The notes beneath the pieces were generated by a model. The model had not been told where the DNA came from. It saw only the letters and a program-made list of their open reading frames with translations, and searched no databases. Positions 49,101 through 57,316 of a DNA stretch of 64,000 nt are shown here, one piece after another. The first letter of the stretch is position 1; each line of letters starts with the position of its first letter. Source of the DNA: an uncultured Scytonema sp. (GTDB taxonomy: Bacteria; Cyanobacteriota; Cyanobacteriia; Cyanobacteriales; Nostocaceae); assembly GCA_937873135.1 (NCBI GenBank), contig CALMVQ010000368.1, positions 39,957 to 103,956 on the forward strand, in the 5' to 3' direction. The position numbers and the translations under genes were made by a program.

Positions 49101-49635
49101 ATTGCAAGAAAGCGAGGGTATCTGCATTGATTTCAGGCTGCTGCCAAGAATCTTCTAAACCCTGTGCTAGGTTGTCAGTCACAAGCCAGCGAAAGTTTCC
49201 GATGTTTGTTTGTTTTGTAAGTATGGATTGTAATGTGGGGAGTAGAGCAGTTGTGGTCAGAGCAACTCTTGCCTGTGCATTTGTGCTAATAGCCAGTATT
49301 CTGTCTGTTTTGCGTTCATTGCGAGGTGGATAAGCTGGAACCGCCACGACTCCTGCGTAGAGACAGCCAAAAAAAGCACTTAAGTAATCTAGCCCTGGTG
49401 GATAAAGCAATAGGGCACGTTCCCCGCTTAAACCTTCAGTTTGGAGTTGAGTTGCGATCGCCCGACTACGCCGATCCAACTCATAGTAAGTCAGTGTTGA
49501 TTCCTGAGTTTCTCCATCTTCAAGAAAAATGAACGCTTGTAAGTGCGGCGTTTTTAAACTGCGGTAACGCAAAATATCAACGACAGTCGCACATTGATGG
49601 GGAATTTCTGGAAATTTATGGAGAATTGGAGTCAT
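46105..49635 (-). CDS. Loading protein: fatty-acyl-AMP ligase-ACP-C
   Basis: 1176 residues. Residues 1-590 are a fatty-acyl-AMP ligase, with YTSGSTGTPKG (179-189), LPVYHDMGLIGG and the C-terminal SKTSSGKIQRR. An ACP follows with Ser643 in LGLDSIKVFELK. A condensation domain (about 704-1130) has HHIVCDG at 836-842. The C-terminal tail is highly charged and ends without A domain. The protein should activate a free fatty acid, bind it on the ACP and acylate the amino group of the first amino acid, loaded on the protein at 41756-45049. So the product is a lipopeptide. It is the first gene of the leftward operon; the ATG at 49635 has GAGGCGG upstream. Confidence 0.95.
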   Translation of the reverse strand: MTPILHKFPEIPHQCATVVDILRYRSLKTPHLQAFIFLEDGETQESTLTYYELDRRSRAIATQLQTEGLSGERALLLYPPGLDYLSAFFGCLYAGVVAVPAYPPRNERKTDRILAISTNAQARVALTTTALLPTLQSILTKQTNIGNFRWLVTDNLAQGLEDSWQQPEINADTLAFLQYTSGSTGTPKGVMLSHGNLLHNAAVTYQIMEHSPGSKFVSWLPVYHDMGLIGGILQPLYGGFGCILMSPPSFLQRPYRWLQAISRYKGTTSGGPNFAYEHCIQKITLQQKETLDLSSWSVAFNGAEPIWQETLERFARAFGECGFRPEAFYPCYGMAEATLMVSGGIQKALPDVRTVKKSALSQNQIVSATAQSKDTQTFVSCGQTIPQQRIVIVHPETLTRCSPDEVGEIWVSGLSVGQGYWDSPDLTEQTFHAYLKDTGEGAFLRTGDLGFLHNGELYITGRAKDLIIIRGRNLYPQDIELTAERSHSSLRSGSGAAFSIEIENEERLVVVQELEFRAKPNLEEVIAGIRQAVTEEHEVQVYAVALVKPGTISKTSSGKIQRRATKADFVAGKLEVVGSSIQKSIDIDGNENKLQRETLLALTPRECQPLLESYIQEQIARVLSIPLHEIKHKQPLSSLGLDSIKVFELKNRIENELEITVPVADFFEGIHITQLATKILAELTTAACMPSVTLTQMPKAAKFYPLSFAQQRLWFLDRLQPGNPFYNISVIVQLKAVLNVTVLEQSFNEIVRRHQALQTAFTTVERKPMQVICPDLTLTLPVVDLRDIPEIHRAAEVQCLAIQEARQPFDLTQGPLLRVTLVQCGEQEHIMLLTMHHIVCDGWSMGVLFRELTVLYQAYSNGQPSPLPELPIQYADYTIWQRQWLQGEVLESQLTYWKKQLDNLPILQLPTDHPRPAVQTFQGRRQSVVLSKSLTDALKVLSQHQEVTLFMTLLATFQMLLHWYTDQEEIVVGTDIANRNQAKTEPLIGFFVNQLVLRINLSGNLSFDELLKRVRKITIGAYAHQEMPFDKLVEVLNPQRTLDRTPLFQVKLVLQNVAMPPLAVPGLTVNVSEVDSQTAKFDLLLNLTETEQGLMGWMEYSTDLFEAVTITHLLSDFQTLLRTIVVQPKIRLNILKEILLEADTEKQIAKERELKQTSFHKFKNVKRKAIEEDLAL

Positions 49636-50190
49636 TATTCCGCCTCAAGCAATTAGATGCACGCGAATACTGGTAGAATCAAGCTATCTCAGTGGCAAAT
49701 CACACTTTGTGTAAAGATCAGAACGCTGCATTTACGTTTACGCCTGAATGTTATTCAATTAGGCAGATCCATAAAAATAAATCTCTAGCCTGAGTCCAAA
49801 TAACAGGATATTTGCAAAACATGGTTGATTTGTTGGCGTAGTCAGTGATTCGTTTTAATCAGGTTGGAGATTTATTTACTGGTAAATCCCCTAGGGTTGG
49901 AAATCTCAAATTTCATGTTGGTTTCCGCTCTGCTCCACCCAACCTAACATAATTAAAATTCAGACTCGTTACATAAAACCTACTCACAGCTACTCATATA
50001 GCTGTCGCCAATGCTGTTAGGACAAGTCGGCGGTAGACGCTTTCAACTGCGTACACTGTGAATTGATTGTTGTCCTAGCCTTTCTGTCCGTTGCTATAAC
50101 TAGACAGATCTCATAATAAACAACTTGATGCTTACTTTTTGTTTCATCTTGGAGGTGTCGGCACCAACCAGTCACCAAGCTTTCCACCAC

Positions 50191-50259
50191 CTAAATAGCG
50201 GCTTTTCTCAAATTAAGCGCCGCGTTCAAATCACGGTGGATTACAAGACAACAAACTCT
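50191..50259 (-). pseudogene. C-terminal relic of a TnpB (IS200/IS605-type) protein
   Basis: The minus strand encodes about 22 residues ending at a TAG (50191-50193), containing HRDLNAALNLRKA. This is the conserved C-terminal motif of TnpB/OrfB proteins (RDxNAAxNL), just after the zinc-finger cysteines, of which CC remains. No longer frame is open on either side. It records an old insertion sequence between the biosynthetic operon and the uptake genes. Confidence 0.65.
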
Positions 50260-50371
50260 TTTTACGATGAGGTACACTTGAAAATTTTTTTTTGAATAAA
50301 CCTCAATAGTTGGCTTAACAGAAGAGATTGCATAGCTGCTTAGTCAGTCATGCAAATTCTGGCTTAGATAT

Positions 50372-50390
50372 GTTGAAAGTTATTTTCAAC
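50372..50390. promoter_or_regulatory. 19-bp inverted repeat, possible operator
   Basis: Perfect half-sites GTTGAAA and TTTCAAC flank a 5-bp centre (GTTAT). The length equals that of a Fur-type box, but the bases do not fit the classical Fur consensus well. It stands about 740 bp upstream of the leftward operon's first start and 800 bp upstream of the receptor gene. Its function is unproven. Confidence 0.3.
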
Positions 50391-50503
50391 TAGTATCTTT
50401 TACTCTAGAGGAAAGTTATTGTCTTTTGCAACCCTATTCCAATAGCTAAATAATATCAATAATGATTGAATGCATTAGCTGCAATTATAACAACTGCCTT
50501 GGC

Positions 50504-50566
50504 TTGGGCATAAACTGGAAGTCGTCCCTTTTGCTGCCTGCCGCAATCACAAGGGACGATGCCCAA
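50504..50566. repeat. Interrupted long inverted repeat (hairpin)
   Basis: An outer 7-bp stem TTGGGCA (50504-50510) with TGCCCAA (50560-50566) encloses an inner perfect 9-bp stem TCGTCCCTT (50522-50530) with AAGGGACGA (50551-50559) and a 20-nt loop. It has no T-run, so it is not a classical terminator. It may be an IS-end remnant or an RNA structure in a leader. Confidence 0.45.
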
Positions 50567-51187
50567 ACTCTAAAGTTATAACCTCTGCTTCTACCAAGCC
50601 ATCAAGCTTTATGGCTTAAAGATTAGGGCAAAAGCATCTAAAATTTCATGTTTGTAGGATATGGTGCAGCAATTGGATTGACCTAACACAATAACATTGG
50701 CGTTCGTATTACTCTTGAGGAAAGCTTTTTGGGAGAATGTACAGGGTTCCTAAACTCGGAAATAATTCGAGCGGAAATTGGGTTGCACGGTATTGTCTGT
50801 CATGATTATCACTGTGAAGTTTTAAATAACGCTCCCACGTCTAGGTAAATGTCATCGAAATAAGGGTTTTAGGAGATGCTAAAAACAGGCTCCAGTAGAA
50901 CTTGTCTTTTACGCAGACTACATCTCAGTATAATATTTTATTTGATACTAAATACGTGTAATATTAGTAGCGCATTTACTCTTGACAAAATCAAGTTTAC
51001 TTTCAAAGGTGATGAATGTATCAAAAATGTTATGGATATTTACTTAGAATATATGTAAATTATGTAAATTTTTGTTGTTTGCAGTTTTAGTAGGCTTGTT
51101 TTATTATTAAAAGTAAATTTCAATAGTAATCTAAATACTAAAGCCATCAACTAGAGATTCGTGCCGTGACTGGAGCAGAGGGAAATA

Positions 51188-53884
51188 ATGAAATTTAAGC
51201 AGCTTATTCCCAGTTTGTTGCTGACAAGCGTGTTCGTGACGTTGGTCACAACTCCAACTAGAAGCGAGGAAATATCATCAATTGAAGTTTTTAAGAGTAT
51301 AGGATCTGGTGAAAAGAGTGATCGTTTTCATCAACAAACAAGTCTGGTCACCAAAGCAAGCTTAGTTAAACCCATAACAGACATTCGGCGAGTGAGTGAG
51401 ATGGAGCGTCCAGCCAAAAACGCTTCTATGCTCGTGCAGTCGCCAACACCACAAACCGCACCCTCATCACAAGTCGCACAAATCACGTTCGTGAAGGCAA
51501 ATCCCACCGATAAAGGTGTGGAGGTAATTTTACAAACTTCCATTGGTCAACAGTTACAACTACTTAATCGCAGTTCAGGCAATAGCTTCATCGTTGATAT
51601 TCCTAATGCTCAACTGCGTTTACCTGGTGGCAAGGCGTTCACATTCCGCTCGCTGAAGCCAATTACGGGTGTCACTGAGATCACAGTCACAAACTTTGAT
51701 GCCAATACTATCCGGGTAACAGTGACAGGTGAGGCGGGTGTCCCAACTGTTGAGTTGTTTGACAGTCCAAAAGAGGGTCTGATCTTCTCTGTAGCTAGTG
51801 CAGCATCAAGAGCGCAACAACAACCTCAAACCCAACCAACTCCTGAACCACGTCAGCAACAGAACCAGACACAGCAACAAACACCATCAGCCAATGGTGA
51901 CGAGCCGATTGAATTAGTGGTAAGGGGAGATATTGATGGGTATCGCGCACTCGATTCATCAACGGCGACGAGAACTGACACTCCCCTGCGCGATATTCCT
52001 CAGTCAATTCAAGTGATTCCACTTGCGGTAATCAAAGATCAGCAAATTACGCGGATTAGCGATGCTACCCGCAATGTGTCTGGAGTATCACCCTTATCGG
52101 GCTACGGTGGTTTCTCTGATGACTACACAATTCGAGGATTCACCAACTCCAACCTTCTGAGAAATGGCTTCACAACCAGCAACTCTTTCACCTATGGTGC
52201 CAACGTAGAAAGAGTTGAAGTTCTCAAAGGTCCTTCCTCTGTACTATACGGCCAGATCGAGCCTGGGGGCATCGTTAATTTTGTCACCAAGCAGCCCTTG
52301 AGCAGTCCCTACTACGCAGCAGATTTGACTGTAGGTAGCTTCAGTTTTTATCGTGGTGCCATAGACCTTTCCGGACCACTGACCACCGACAAAAAATTAC
52401 TCTATCGCTTGAATGTTGCCTATGAGAATTCCGGCAGTTTCCGAGATTTATATAGTTCCGATATTTTCTCTGTGACACCTGTAATCACTTACAAGCCCAG
52501 CGAAAACACAACCCTGAATTTTGAATACGAATATGGCAGAAGACGTGGGTCATTTGATCGCGGTTTTCCACCGACTAGCCCTGTGTTCCTGACCCTTCCC
52601 GTCAGTCGTTTCTTGGGAGAGCCCAACAGTTTTTTAAGTTTGGATTACCAACGGGGAACCGCGACAGTAGATCATCGCTTCAGTGAGAATTTACAATTGC
52701 GAAGTTCTTTTTCTGTGCAATCGACGTTTGACGACAATGTCTATACCCAAGCTGATGGCAACATTGAACCAGATGGTCGTAGTGTAGAACGTAGCTACAT
52801 CGGGAATCACAATCGCACAACGGAAGACTACTCCTGGCAAACTGATTTGATTGGTAAGTTCAACACAGGAACAATAGCCCATCAACTCCTGCTGGGTTTG
52901 GAGTTGCGTCGCAACACTGACATTAATCCTAACTTCTTCGCTGATGTCGCCACAATCGATATTTTCAATCCTGTCTATGGTGCCCGTCCGACAGGGACAG
53001 TGGTGCAACGTTTATTCGGTACGAGGATCTCCACAACCGGTATTTATTTGCAAGACCAGGTAACCCTACTATCTAATCTCAAGTTATTGGTTGGTGGCAG
53101 ATCCGATTTTGTTTTTAGCGATAACAGTTCAAGAATCGGAGATGGAAACACCACTAACTCTAATTTTTACGACAGTGCTTTTTCGCCACGTGTGGGATTA
53201 GTCTATCAACCCATAGAGCCAATTTCGCTTTATGCCAGTTACAGCCGTTCTTTTGCTCCCAACAATGCGACAACGGCTAGTGGGGTATCACTGGAACCTT
53301 CTCGCGGTACACAGTACGAAATTGGGATCAAATCTGAGTTTTTTGATCGACGGCTTTCTGCAACGCTAGCAGCTTATGATATCACTAAAACAAACATACC
53401 CACTGTAGACCCGAACAATACTGACTTCTCCATCGCGGTAGGAGAAGTCAAAAGTCGCGGAATTGAACTGGATGTGGCAGGGGAAATTTTACCCGGTTGG
53501 AAGATCATCGCTTCTGGGTATTTGAATGATGCATTTGTGAGCAAAGATAACGATCCGACCATCAGAGGTCAGCGTTTGCAAAATACTGCATACCACGGTG
53601 CAACTCTGTGGACAACTTATGAGATTCAACAGGGGAGTTTGAAAGGGTTACAGTTTGGAGGCGGTATCTTTTTTGTCGGCTCGCGCATTGCTAACCAGAG
53701 CGATCCGTTGACTCTTCCTTCTTATCTGAGAACTGATGCTGCCATTTCCTACAAAAGGGGCAATTGGCGGGCTGCAGTCAATTTTAAGAATATCTTCAAT
53801 CTTCAATATTACGACACGAATGGCTACTTCCTCGTCCCTCAAGCACCTTTGACTGTGTTGGGAACCATTTCAGTACAGTTTTGA
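51188..53884 (+). CDS. TonB-dependent siderophore receptor with AMIN domain
   Basis: 898 residues. A signal peptide (about 1-26) is followed by a linker with IRRVSEMERP, an AMIN domain (about 97-205), a Gln/Pro-rich hinge (207-236), a TonB-box-like EPIELVV (239-245), the plug (TDTPLRDIPQSIQVIP...VERVEVLKGPSSVLYGQIEPGGIVNFVTK) and a beta-barrel to the terminal Phe. This is the FhuA-type siderophore receptor family in the AMIN-bearing form common in cyanobacteria. It should import a ferric siderophore across the outer membrane using TonB-ExbB-ExbD energy. The ATG at 51188 has GAGGGAAA before it. Its position directly beside the start of the lipopeptide operon, divergently, is the main reason to suspect a siderophore product. 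Confidence 0.95.
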   Translation: MKFKQLIPSLLLTSVFVTLVTTPTRSEEISSIEVFKSIGSGEKSDRFHQQTSLVTKASLVKPITDIRRVSEMERPAKNASMLVQSPTPQTAPSSQVAQITFVKANPTDKGVEVILQTSIGQQLQLLNRSSGNSFIVDIPNAQLRLPGGKAFTFRSLKPITGVTEITVTNFDANTIRVTVTGEAGVPTVELFDSPKEGLIFSVASAASRAQQQPQTQPTPEPRQQQNQTQQQTPSANGDEPIELVVRGDIDGYRALDSSTATRTDTPLRDIPQSIQVIPLAVIKDQQITRISDATRNVSGVSPLSGYGGFSDDYTIRGFTNSNLLRNGFTTSNSFTYGANVERVEVLKGPSSVLYGQIEPGGIVNFVTKQPLSSPYYAADLTVGSFSFYRGAIDLSGPLTTDKKLLYRLNVAYENSGSFRDLYSSDIFSVTPVITYKPSENTTLNFEYEYGRRRGSFDRGFPPTSPVFLTLPVSRFLGEPNSFLSLDYQRGTATVDHRFSENLQLRSSFSVQSTFDDNVYTQADGNIEPDGRSVERSYIGNHNRTTEDYSWQTDLIGKFNTGTIAHQLLLGLELRRNTDINPNFFADVATIDIFNPVYGARPTGTVVQRLFGTRISTTGIYLQDQVTLLSNLKLLVGGRSDFVFSDNSSRIGDGNTTNSNFYDSAFSPRVGLVYQPIEPISLYASYSRSFAPNNATTASGVSLEPSRGTQYEIGIKSEFFDRRLSATLAAYDITKTNIPTVDPNNTDFSIAVGEVKSRGIELDVAGEILPGWKIIASGYLNDAFVSKDNDPTIRGQRLQNTAYHGATLWTTYEIQQGSLKGLQFGGGIFFVGSRIANQSDPLTLPSYLRTDAAISYKRGNWRAAVNFKNIFNLQYYDTNGYFLVPQAPLTVLGTISVQF

Positions 53885-54487
53885 CCTTTTATTGACAACA
53901 CAAAGGCAAAAGTACGTTTAAAGCAGCGTCTCCGTTCGCGTAGCGTCTCCGAAGGAGAAGGAGAAAACAGAAGTCCGTTCTGTTAATTCCCGCGCAAATC
54001 ATCTGCGGGGTGGGTTGAATGCCCACCAAAAAGACAACATCTGTTGCCAGACGCGTAAAACTCTGGTCCTGCGCGTTTTTGTTTGAATCCTTTGTCTTTA
54101 GGCAGGGGTCTTTCTGCCTTCTATCCTCTCAATGGAGTTTAGACTAAAATTTGAATCCAATATCCTAATCCCAGTCTATGTATGGTTTTTAAGCTTCGCT
54201 TTCTTCACATAACTAGAAAAGGAAGCAGCTATGTTTACTTCGACCAGTATCGCGGCAAGGTCTTACGAGTATACAATGCTCTAAAACCGTCTTTAAGCGA
54301 TCACATTCTCAATTCTTTATGAGTCACTCCACTATGGCACATTTGGCGGTTTGCCTACGCGCATTCTCTACGTGTTTGTTGGATCACTAAGTAAACGTGT
54401 ACGCGATCATAGAATAGAACTATCACAGAAGCTTTGAACTTCACTGGTAACTGAGCGTCCTAAATCTATTATCCAAAATTTATACAA
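53885..54487. other. Intergenic region between receptor and exporter, repeat-bearing
   Basis: About 600 bp. The 5' part holds a dispersed repeat (53902-53934) followed by GCGTCTCC/GGAGAAGGAG-rich sequence typical of cyanobacterial interspersed repeats. Two short stems occur: CCCGC/GCGGG near 53993-54014 and GGCAG/CTGCC near 54102-54119. No real gene is seen. An 18-codon frame starting near 54231 has an AGGAAG ribosome-like site, but nothing recognisable. Confidence 0.6.
53902..53934 (+). repeat. Dispersed repeat, copy 1
   Basis: A 33-bp segment that matches the segment at 63499-63531 with only a handful of differences; both contain AGTACGTT and GCAGCGT and then TCCG. This copy lies just after the receptor gene. 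The other interrupts a toxin gene. Confidence 0.75.
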
Positions 54488-55786
54488 GTGCGTACTTTCT
54501 TTATCATTTGCCTCGGTCAAACTATTTCTATCATTGGCAGTAGTATGACCGCATTTGCTTTCACGATCTGGGTGTGGGAACTCACGAATCAGGCTACGGG
54601 ATTGACGTTGTTTGGTTTATTTTTACAAGTGCCCCAACTTCTAATCACTCCCATAGCTGGGGTGATTGTGGATTCCTGGAACCGTAAATACTTAATGATA
54701 GTTGGCGACATGGTCAGCTGGTTGTTGACCATTACTATCTTACTAATTTACTTAACTCATAATTTACAAATATGGCATTTATACTTGGCTGTAGCTGTCC
54801 AGGGGATTTTTGAGCAGATTCAAGAACTGGCATATTCGGCATCAATATCAAGCATCGTGCCCAAACAGCAGTATAGTCGCGCTCACAGCATCGGCTTCCT
54901 CCTGACAAAGTCAAGTCCTGTTATTATCGCACCAGCTTTGGCAGGTGCCCTCTATGCAGTCATTGGTCTTGCTGGTATCTTAATTATTGATCTCATGACT
55001 TATGTGATTGCTATTTTCTCTGTGCTGCTAGTACGTATCCCCCAACCTACTATTACAGAAGCAGCGCATAGTCACACAAATCTGAAGCAGGAGCTTTTCT
55101 TTGGCTGGCGCTATATTGCCGCACGTCCTGGTCTGATTGCCATGCTAGTTTTGGCTTCGTTGTTCTACTTTGCCCAGAACTTGAGCAGTTCACTTTTTAC
55201 TCCCCTAATTCTGGCACGTACTAGCAACGATACCAAAATATTAGGTACTGTATCTTCGGCAGCAGGGCTGGGCGGCATTATTGGAGCGTCGCTCGTGAGC
55301 GTTTGGGCAGGTTCCAAGCCACGGATACATAGAGTGCTGCTGGGTATAGTGAGTGCTGGCTTGAGCCAAACAGTGCTTGGTCTAGGAGTAAAACCGTTGA
55401 TTTGGATTCCTGCCCAATTCTGTTCCTCTCTTAATTTTCCAATACTTAGCAGTGCTGCTCAAACTATTTGGCTGAGCAAGGTTAAACCAGAGGTACAGGG
55501 GCGTGTTTTCGCCACGCGCTCTTTATTTGTACTGCTTGCTTTGGTAATATCTACTTTAATTGCTGGACCATTAGCAGACTACGTTTTTGAACCTGCGATG
55601 ATGCCGAATGGTAGTCTCACCCCCATATTGGGTTGGATATTTGGCACGGGAAAAGGTGCAGGTATTGCACTCATTTATGTCATTTCTTCACTAAGCATGT
55701 TACTTGTTGGCTTAGGTGGATATGCCTTCCGGACGCTACGTGACGTAGAAATCGTCTTGCCAGACCATGATGCCAGTGCTGAGTAG
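54488..55786 (+). CDS. MFS transporter, EntS-like (probable siderophore exporter)
   Basis: 432 residues, strongly hydrophobic throughout with about 12 membrane segments. The N-terminal FFIICLGQTISIIGSSMTAFAFTIWVWELT and the loop DSWNRKYLMIVGD belong to the MFS_3/EntS group, whose characterised member exports enterobactin. It sits between the siderophore receptor and an iron-sulphur protein, on the same strand. The start I use is the GTG at 54488, which fits the family's N-terminus. No ribosome site is evident and an upstream in-frame stop lies at 54461-54463, so the 5' end may be slightly damaged or depend on the upstream transcript. Confidence 0.85.
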   Translation: MRTFFIICLGQTISIIGSSMTAFAFTIWVWELTNQATGLTLFGLFLQVPQLLITPIAGVIVDSWNRKYLMIVGDMVSWLLTITILLIYLTHNLQIWHLYLAVAVQGIFEQIQELAYSASISSIVPKQQYSRAHSIGFLLTKSSPVIIAPALAGALYAVIGLAGILIIDLMTYVIAIFSVLLVRIPQPTITEAAHSHTNLKQELFFGWRYIAARPGLIAMLVLASLFYFAQNLSSSLFTPLILARTSNDTKILGTVSSAAGLGGIIGASLVSVWAGSKPRIHRVLLGIVSAGLSQTVLGLGVKPLIWIPAQFCSSLNFPILSSAAQTIWLSKVKPEVQGRVFATRSLFVLLALVISTLIAGPLADYVFEPAMMPNGSLTPILGWIFGTGKGAGIALIYVISSLSMLLVGLGGYAFRTLRDVEIVLPDHDASAE

Positions 55787-55837
55787 TTGGTTGTGAGGTG
55801 TTTAAGGAGCCTTGAATCGTTTTATTCAGAAGTGAAC

Positions 55838-56869
55838 ATGATTGCCCAAGATTCTGTAAATAATTGCCGTTTCTGCTGTGTTGTCTCTAAAGCTAATGGT
55901 GAAGATCCCATCGGCTCAGCACCTACTTACGAACACTGGCTGGGGCTTGAAATAAAACTACCTTGGACTGAAAAATGTTTGAGAGAAAATCCAGTACTCC
56001 AATCAGCAATCTCTTTCATCGAAAAGCTCATTTTGGAGCATGCGATCAAGATTCAAGGTCAGTTACTCGTTCCAGATAGCGAATATTCTCGTCCTGGTTA
56101 TACTCGCCTGTTATATTACCGCCGGCCTGCAAAGCTTTTTGCGAAGTTTGAAAAGCACGAGTTTATCATACCTGATTCTGAAGTTAGCTCCTTCGTGATG
56201 GCGTTATTGGAAACATTGCTTCACTTGCCAAAAAAAGTGCCGGATTGGGAGCAGTATCGTCAACAAACCAGTCAGATTAGGGAGTTAATGGTCTGTACTG
56301 ATGGTAATGTTGACGTAGCCTGTGCCCGCTTTGGTTATCCCATCTATCGCCAGTTGCGTTCTGAATTCACTACTGCTTCTAATGGAAAACTGCGCGTGTG
56401 GCGATGCAGCCATTTTGGGGGTCACCAGTTCGCACCTACCCTCATTGATTTACCTTATGGACACTACTGGGGTTATTTGCAGCTAGAAATATTGAAACTT
56501 CTGGTTTGGCATAATGGTTCCGTCAAAGAGCTATATCCGTTCTACCGAGGTTGGGCTGGCTTATCAAGGTTTGAGCAAATCGTGGAACGAGAGATTTGGA
56601 TGGAAGAGGGTTGGGACTGGCTCAATTATCAAAAATGGGGTCAAGTTCTGTCGAGCGATGAAGTTAACCAAAACTGGGCTAATATTCGCATTGATTTCAC
56701 CACGACAGATGGAAGTATGAGGAGCGCTTATGAAGCAAGAGTAGAAGTCAACGGCATTGTAATGAGCGCTGAAAACTCAGGAGATGAGCTATCATTAGAA
56801 GAAGTGAAGCAGTATCGCGTCAGTCGTCTGCTCAAACTGAGCGAAGAAAGAACTCAGAATAGGAATTAG
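55838..56869 (+). CDS. Sucrase/ferredoxin-like thioredoxin-fold [2Fe-2S] protein (Apd1/Aim32-like)
   Basis: 343 residues. Cys153 and Cys162 with the HFGGH motif (His192 and His196, just after Cys190) are the pattern of Apd1/Aim32-type thioredoxin-like ferredoxins, where two Cys and two His bind a [2Fe-2S] cluster. The N-terminus has CRFCCVVSK, also typical of the cyanobacterial 'sucrase/ferredoxin-like' family. Function in cyanobacteria is not established. Its place 51 nt after the exporter and close to the receptor suggests an electron-transfer role, possibly in releasing iron from the imported ferric siderophore. I choose the ATG at 55838; a TTG at 55787 directly after the exporter stop is in frame but less likely. 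Confidence 0.82.
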   Translation: MIAQDSVNNCRFCCVVSKANGEDPIGSAPTYEHWLGLEIKLPWTEKCLRENPVLQSAISFIEKLILEHAIKIQGQLLVPDSEYSRPGYTRLLYYRRPAKLFAKFEKHEFIIPDSEVSSFVMALLETLLHLPKKVPDWEQYRQQTSQIRELMVCTDGNVDVACARFGYPIYRQLRSEFTTASNGKLRVWRCSHFGGHQFAPTLIDLPYGHYWGYLQLEILKLLVWHNGSVKELYPFYRGWAGLSRFEQIVEREIWMEEGWDWLNYQKWGQVLSSDEVNQNWANIRIDFTTTDGSMRSAYEARVEVNGIVMSAENSGDELSLEEVKQYRVSRLLKLSEERTQNRN

Positions 56870-57316
56870 TAAAAAAATGCAAGCCTCCAATTCCCTTATG
56901 GAAAGAAGAAAAAGAATTGTTTCGAGATACGTAGTGGGAACACGAGTGCGTGTTCGCAGGGTTTAGAAACAAGGCGTCTTTATTAAATCCGTTTCATCAA
57001 GTCCGGAAAAATCTGTCAGCTTAATTACTGCATCAACTAGTTTGGCATCATTAATGGTCGCGGAAAAACCTCCCCATTATAAGATTTAACCAGGTTAACA
57101 AGGTGATTTTAAGGGAGATTTTTTTCGTTAGCGAAACTCTCTTCAAGTCTTCTCCGTAAGGGAGATGCGTCCCGAACGCGAACGAGCGTCTGGCTGGTTG
57201 GTTTTTCGCTTGTTTTTACCCAAACCCCATACAGGGATCTATTCTGTATTCTGCGTTCTTCTTAAATAGCACTGTGCAAAGTAGACTTTTTCTTCCAAAA
57301 CTTTTGGAGTACAGCG
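56870..57316. other. Intergenic region upstream of the stand-alone dioxygenase gene
   Basis: About 450 bp with no gene. It contains GAGAAG/CTTCTCC-type interspersed repeat debris around 57120-57190. Just before 57317 there is a GGAG ribosome site. No clear promoter was found. Confidence 0.5.

Larger units (their letters stand above)
49636..51187. other. Divergent intergenic region between the NRPS/PKS operon and the receptor gene
   Basis: 1.55 kb without a convincing gene. It must contain the promoters of both the leftward operon and the rightward receptor gene. I see a tnpB relic (50191-50259), a 19-bp palindrome (50372-50390) and a long interrupted hairpin (50504-50566). The stretch 50900-51150 is very AT-rich. 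Sequences resembling iron-regulator boxes are too weak to name. A 60-codon open frame at 50876-51058 has no ribosome site or recognisable product. Confidence 0.7.

Noticed and set aside
1..49635. Identity with the microcystin or iturin clusters because of AMT, KS-AT and D-Ala modules
   Set aside because: The aminotransferase is a separate protein, no Adda-type PKS set is present, and interface/hydroxylase units, FkbH-K genes and the carbamoyltransferase do not occur there.
50445..50480. Fur-box-like AT-rich sequence around 50450-50470 and near 50800
   Set aside because: Matches to the consensus are short and expected by chance in AT-rich DNA.
50876..51058. Small gene before the receptor
   Set aside because: No ribosome site, no recognisable protein, very AT-rich; probably chance open frame.
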